A stretch of DNA of 64,000 bases from Taenia hydatigena (Eukaryota; Platyhelminthes; Cestoda; Cyclophyllidea; Taeniidae), in NCBI GenBank assembly GCA_036345935.2, contig JADWOT020000008.1, forward strand, positions 2,092,387 to 2,156,386, written 5' to 3'. Made by a program: the position numbers and the translations under genes. Positions within the stretch are counted from its first letter, which is position 1. Each line of letters begins with the position of its first letter. The notes under the pieces were generated by a model, which saw nothing but the letters and a program-made list of their open reading frames with translations, searched no databases and was not told where the DNA came from. Below are positions 61,211 to 64,000 of this stretch, piece after piece.

Positions 61211-64000
61211 ATGGGTAAGTGGATCATGCAAATTCTACCGTAAAGTCCGTTATTATTTAATTAAGTACATTGGAAACGACTTTCTAAGGCTTAAATTCCA
61301 TTACATTATCCATTAAAACACATTGTGGGGTCATGAGAATTAAAAGATTATTCGATTATAGGCTTGCTAATCCGATCTTTCACCTGTTGGCTGATTTGTA
61401 CTATCCTTTTCGATCTATGGGCTAGAAATGCCGCTGTTTGAATCAGCGCAAAGTCCAGTATTTTTTAGCGAATCTACTACACATACACGCCTTTGTAGCA
61501 AAGTGCCATCAATTTTGTACTCATTTCTACAGAGAGCAGTAGTGAATCGGAGAATGAGTCAGCAACTGTGGAACCAGGATGTCAGGGTCAAGAGGAGAAC
61601 GGAAGACAGAATTTTCATCCCATCGACACAAATTATTACTATCAGCCCCATCAACACTCAGGTCTTCAAGCAACCTCGGACTATAGCACTAACCGCGTGT
61701 CAAACTCCAGAAATGTAGGGTTTACCTCTGCAGAGGTGAGTTTGGTTTTGCTTTCTGCTGTTTGTGGTGTTTCAAACCCAGCTACCCGAATTCTCAAACT
61801 TAAAAGAATTCAATAAATGTTTACACTCTGATTTCCTCGCCCTTGTTTGTGCGCAAAAAGAAATCCTATGCCCCTGTTGAATGGCAAGCGCTATCATTAA
61901 TGCATACACACACTCATGCACCTCTTTACTTTATTCTATGTGGTGCTTTGCCCATTCGTTTCATTCTGATGCCATTCTATTATTTTATTGAAATTCATAA
62001 TGCTCTGGCTTCTTTATTGCAAAACACTGCACTTAAAGAAAGGAATGTTTTGGACATTCTGCTAAGTTCAAGTTGTGGAAGTCAAGCTGTCTGACGACTG
62101 AGGCATGGTTGAAAGCAAAGCGCTACTGCATGTCTGTGCAAAGATAACGACTTAGAAGAGATTTTGTGGAATTTTGAAAGTTCGTTGAAAGGTTCACTTA
62201 AGCCTGCATCTAGAACCTATAGGTTTGCATAGGTACATCCCTTCCACGCCTGGTGTAGCTGGGCAATGCTGACGGAGACTGTGTTGTAATTCTACTTAAT
62301 TGCATCTGATTTAGACGCTGGCACAAACAGCTCCAACGCCATTTGTCTCCTTCGTGCAGCCAACGTTGATACCTCCCATGCGGTTCCTCCAGGTAATGCA
62401 TGATCTTATATGTTTTCATTGAATCTTTAATAATATTGCTGCTCCAAGCTCTAGTTTGGGAAAAGCAAATTAGCATGTGACTTAGGATCGGTGCTATTAG
62501 GCGACTGACTTCCGTGCAGGTTCAGATGTAACTCGTTTACTGCTTTTGTGTACAGCGGTGGCATTGCCATAAGCTGTAGTTTACCGTAAGCCGGTTTGTT
62601 TAGTGTATCACTTTTCTTTCACATCGAATGCGGCGCTATAACCTGTTTGGTGAAAGTAGTTAATGTGGCCGGAGAGCGCCCGCTCTTCGCTGCCTGGATT
62701 GTAGAGAGGCAGTGTATGTGCTTGCTGAGCCACCTTTGGTAAGGTGGATGCAACAAGGTAATTCATTGTATTGGTGAATAAGCACTGGAGATGTTTCAAG
62801 CATCACCTCAGAGTAGACAGTTCATTTTGGCACAATACTCGCTCGCTAAACGTAGGCAATGTAATCACAGTAATCTCATTCATATTAATCCATTTTTATT
62901 TTGGTTCTCTTAAGAATAGTCGCCATTTGTGTGCTATTTTCATACTATGCAAAGTTAGTCGCGATGGCCCCACTTGTGATTTGTTTCCTTTGCTTCCCTT
63001 CAGCCTCCTTTATCGACTTCAATGACTTACCCCGCATCCGCTCAGCCACCTCTATATACACCAGTCGCTACGCCAATGCAAACGACGCAGGTTGTTCGCC
63101 ATATTCATTTTGTTCTATCCTAATGTCTAGCACACCAAGAAAGACAGATTTCAGCTAACAACAAACAATAATGACACTAATTTCCTTACCAACGTTTGGT
63201 CCATCTCTTCTCAGTAGTTACTGCTCACTCTCCTTTTGATTTACCAGCAATCCTACCCGAATTTCGCATTTTCTACTGTAAATTCCTTAATTCTTTTGCA
63301 ACTAGTTGATGCCACAAATCCACGTTTGCAAGGAGAGACTTAGGCTATTCTTTCATTCTCTTCCCAGTACAGATATCAACTCACACCCACCAACTATGGA
63401 CAGCCCCTACTCCCTCCGCACCACTCTACAATTCGGCCGTGGTACCCTCGTTCAGCACTTTCCCGGTAAGTTCTCGCCAAATCTAGATTAACACTTAATT
63501 TTGCACCTACTTCTTAAAAATGGCACTCTTGAGCAATCCATGTCACCATCTCTGATGACGTCCACAACTCTTGAGAAGACGCTAGTTAGCAATCTTGGCT
63601 CCCCGCTAATTTTTGTTTAAACTTACCATCGTCTCTTTTGCAACAGTCTTCATTGTTGCAATGCAAACCCTACTGGTTGAATGATGTTTGTGTTACTAGT
63701 GATAAGTATATCAGAGTTGACAGTCCCAACTCCATTACTTCATGCCAGTCATCACGCTTGCCACTCAAAAGTTCGGTCCCGGGAATGTGAGTGTGAATCA
63801 ATTTCTCCGTCCTTACATCCAAATAGCACTTCTCAGTCCTTCAATGCGTTGGTCTATGTTGAATGAATGGATTAGTGTTTGCTTAAAAACTGGCGTAAAT
63901 TAGTCAAATATTTTTGACAGAATCCATACCAACATAACAACGGAATCTACTACTCGGACGATAGGCAAAATCATGCGTTGTCAGCAGCTTCCTCCCGCAT
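61211..64000 (+). CDS. 5' part of a multi-exon gene for a low-complexity, probably nuclear protein (runs off the window)
   Basis: Exons read as 61211-61214 (ATG plus one base before GTAAGT), 61533-61735 (ends at GTGAGT), 63004-63090, a 30-base microexon 63248-63277, 63373-63465 (ends at GTAAGT), and 63921 to the window edge. The first junction is phase 1; all later ones are phase 0 and the frame stays open for about 165 residues. The product starts with an acidic Met-Glu-Ser-Ser-Ser-Glu stretch, then becomes rich in Tyr, His, Gln and Asn, then in Pro, Ser, Thr and Ala, ending with an Asn/Tyr/His-rich exon. No domain is visible yet. Such disordered N-terminal regions are common in transcription factors and RNA-binding proteins, so the DNA- or RNA-binding domain probably lies beyond the window. 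The small phase-0 exons could be skipped without shifting the frame. Confidence 0.68.
62210..62476 (-). pseudogene. Decayed Ty3/gypsy-like RNase H fragment in an intron
   Basis: Inside the 1.27 kb intron of the 61.2 kb gene, the minus strand is open for 88 codons. It contains Glu-Glu-Pro-His-Gly-Arg followed by Arg-Trp-Leu, like the GR..RW.E motif near the end of the RNase H domain of Ty3/gypsy polyproteins, and some 25 residues later LNQMQLSR. At DNA level that stretch matches the hallmark NADALSR once a one-base loss and a one-base gain are allowed, which is what a decayed element would show. There is no sign of protease, reverse transcriptase or integrase next to it. The alternative is an unrelated open frame. 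Confidence 0.4.

Noticed and set aside
1..64000. CRISPR arrays, bacterial operons, ribosome-binding sites, full rRNA genes
   Set aside because: No regularly spaced short repeats, no tightly packed long frames and no rRNA other than the 5S-like copy; the window is eukaryotic.

Overview
The window reads as eukaryotic nuclear DNA from an invertebrate. It is AT-rich (about 40% GC by eye), and no intact open frame exceeds 258 codons. Coding potential lies in short exons bounded by GT..AG junctions, some introns being only 50-100 bases. There are AATAAA signals, tRNA- and 5S-rRNA-derived elements and a non-autonomous LTR element, and no operons or ribosome-binding sites. A flatworm, most likely a tapeworm, fits the tiny introns, small genes and TRIM-like retroelement. 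This is an inference, because no gene here identifies the species.

Layout. Positions 1-25,000 are mostly intergenic and repeat-rich. They hold degenerate copies of a pyrimidine/purine-rich repeat (3.6-6.1 kb), a 5S rRNA-derived element (10.2 kb), tRNA-Pro-, tRNA-Lys- and tRNA-Ile-like elements (11.9, 17.8, 18.3 kb) and a repeat shared by 12.3-12.7 and 16.4-17.3 kb. A small two-exon candidate lies at 14 kb. From 25 to 30 kb there are several weakly supported multi-exon candidates. From 31.4 to 34.5 kb lie two tail-to-tail genes for secreted cystine-knot peptides with the same gene structure and identical cysteine spacing; this is the most striking feature. From 34.5 to 46.5 kb I see mainly intergenic DNA with isolated exon candidates.

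A divergent K50 paired-type homeobox gene is at 46.6-47.4 kb (minus). A TRIM-like LTR pair lies at 51.8-52.7 kb, followed by a trypsin-like peptidase exon that carries the catalytic His motif (53.6 kb). Small minus-strand genes are proposed at 56.9-57.1 and 58.7-59.6 kb. At 61.2 kb starts a plus-strand gene with CCAAT-box and hairpin sequences upstream. Its acidic then Pro/Ser/Thr/Tyr/Gln-rich N-terminal part is spread over five or more exons and runs off the right edge.

The best supported calls are the homeobox gene, the two knottin genes and the 61.2 kb gene. The other gene models rest on frame, splice-site and composition arguments made by eye and carry low confidence. The genes show no obvious shared pathway. 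The homeobox gene and perhaps the 61.2 kb gene are regulators, while the knottin pair and the peptidase fragment are probably secreted.
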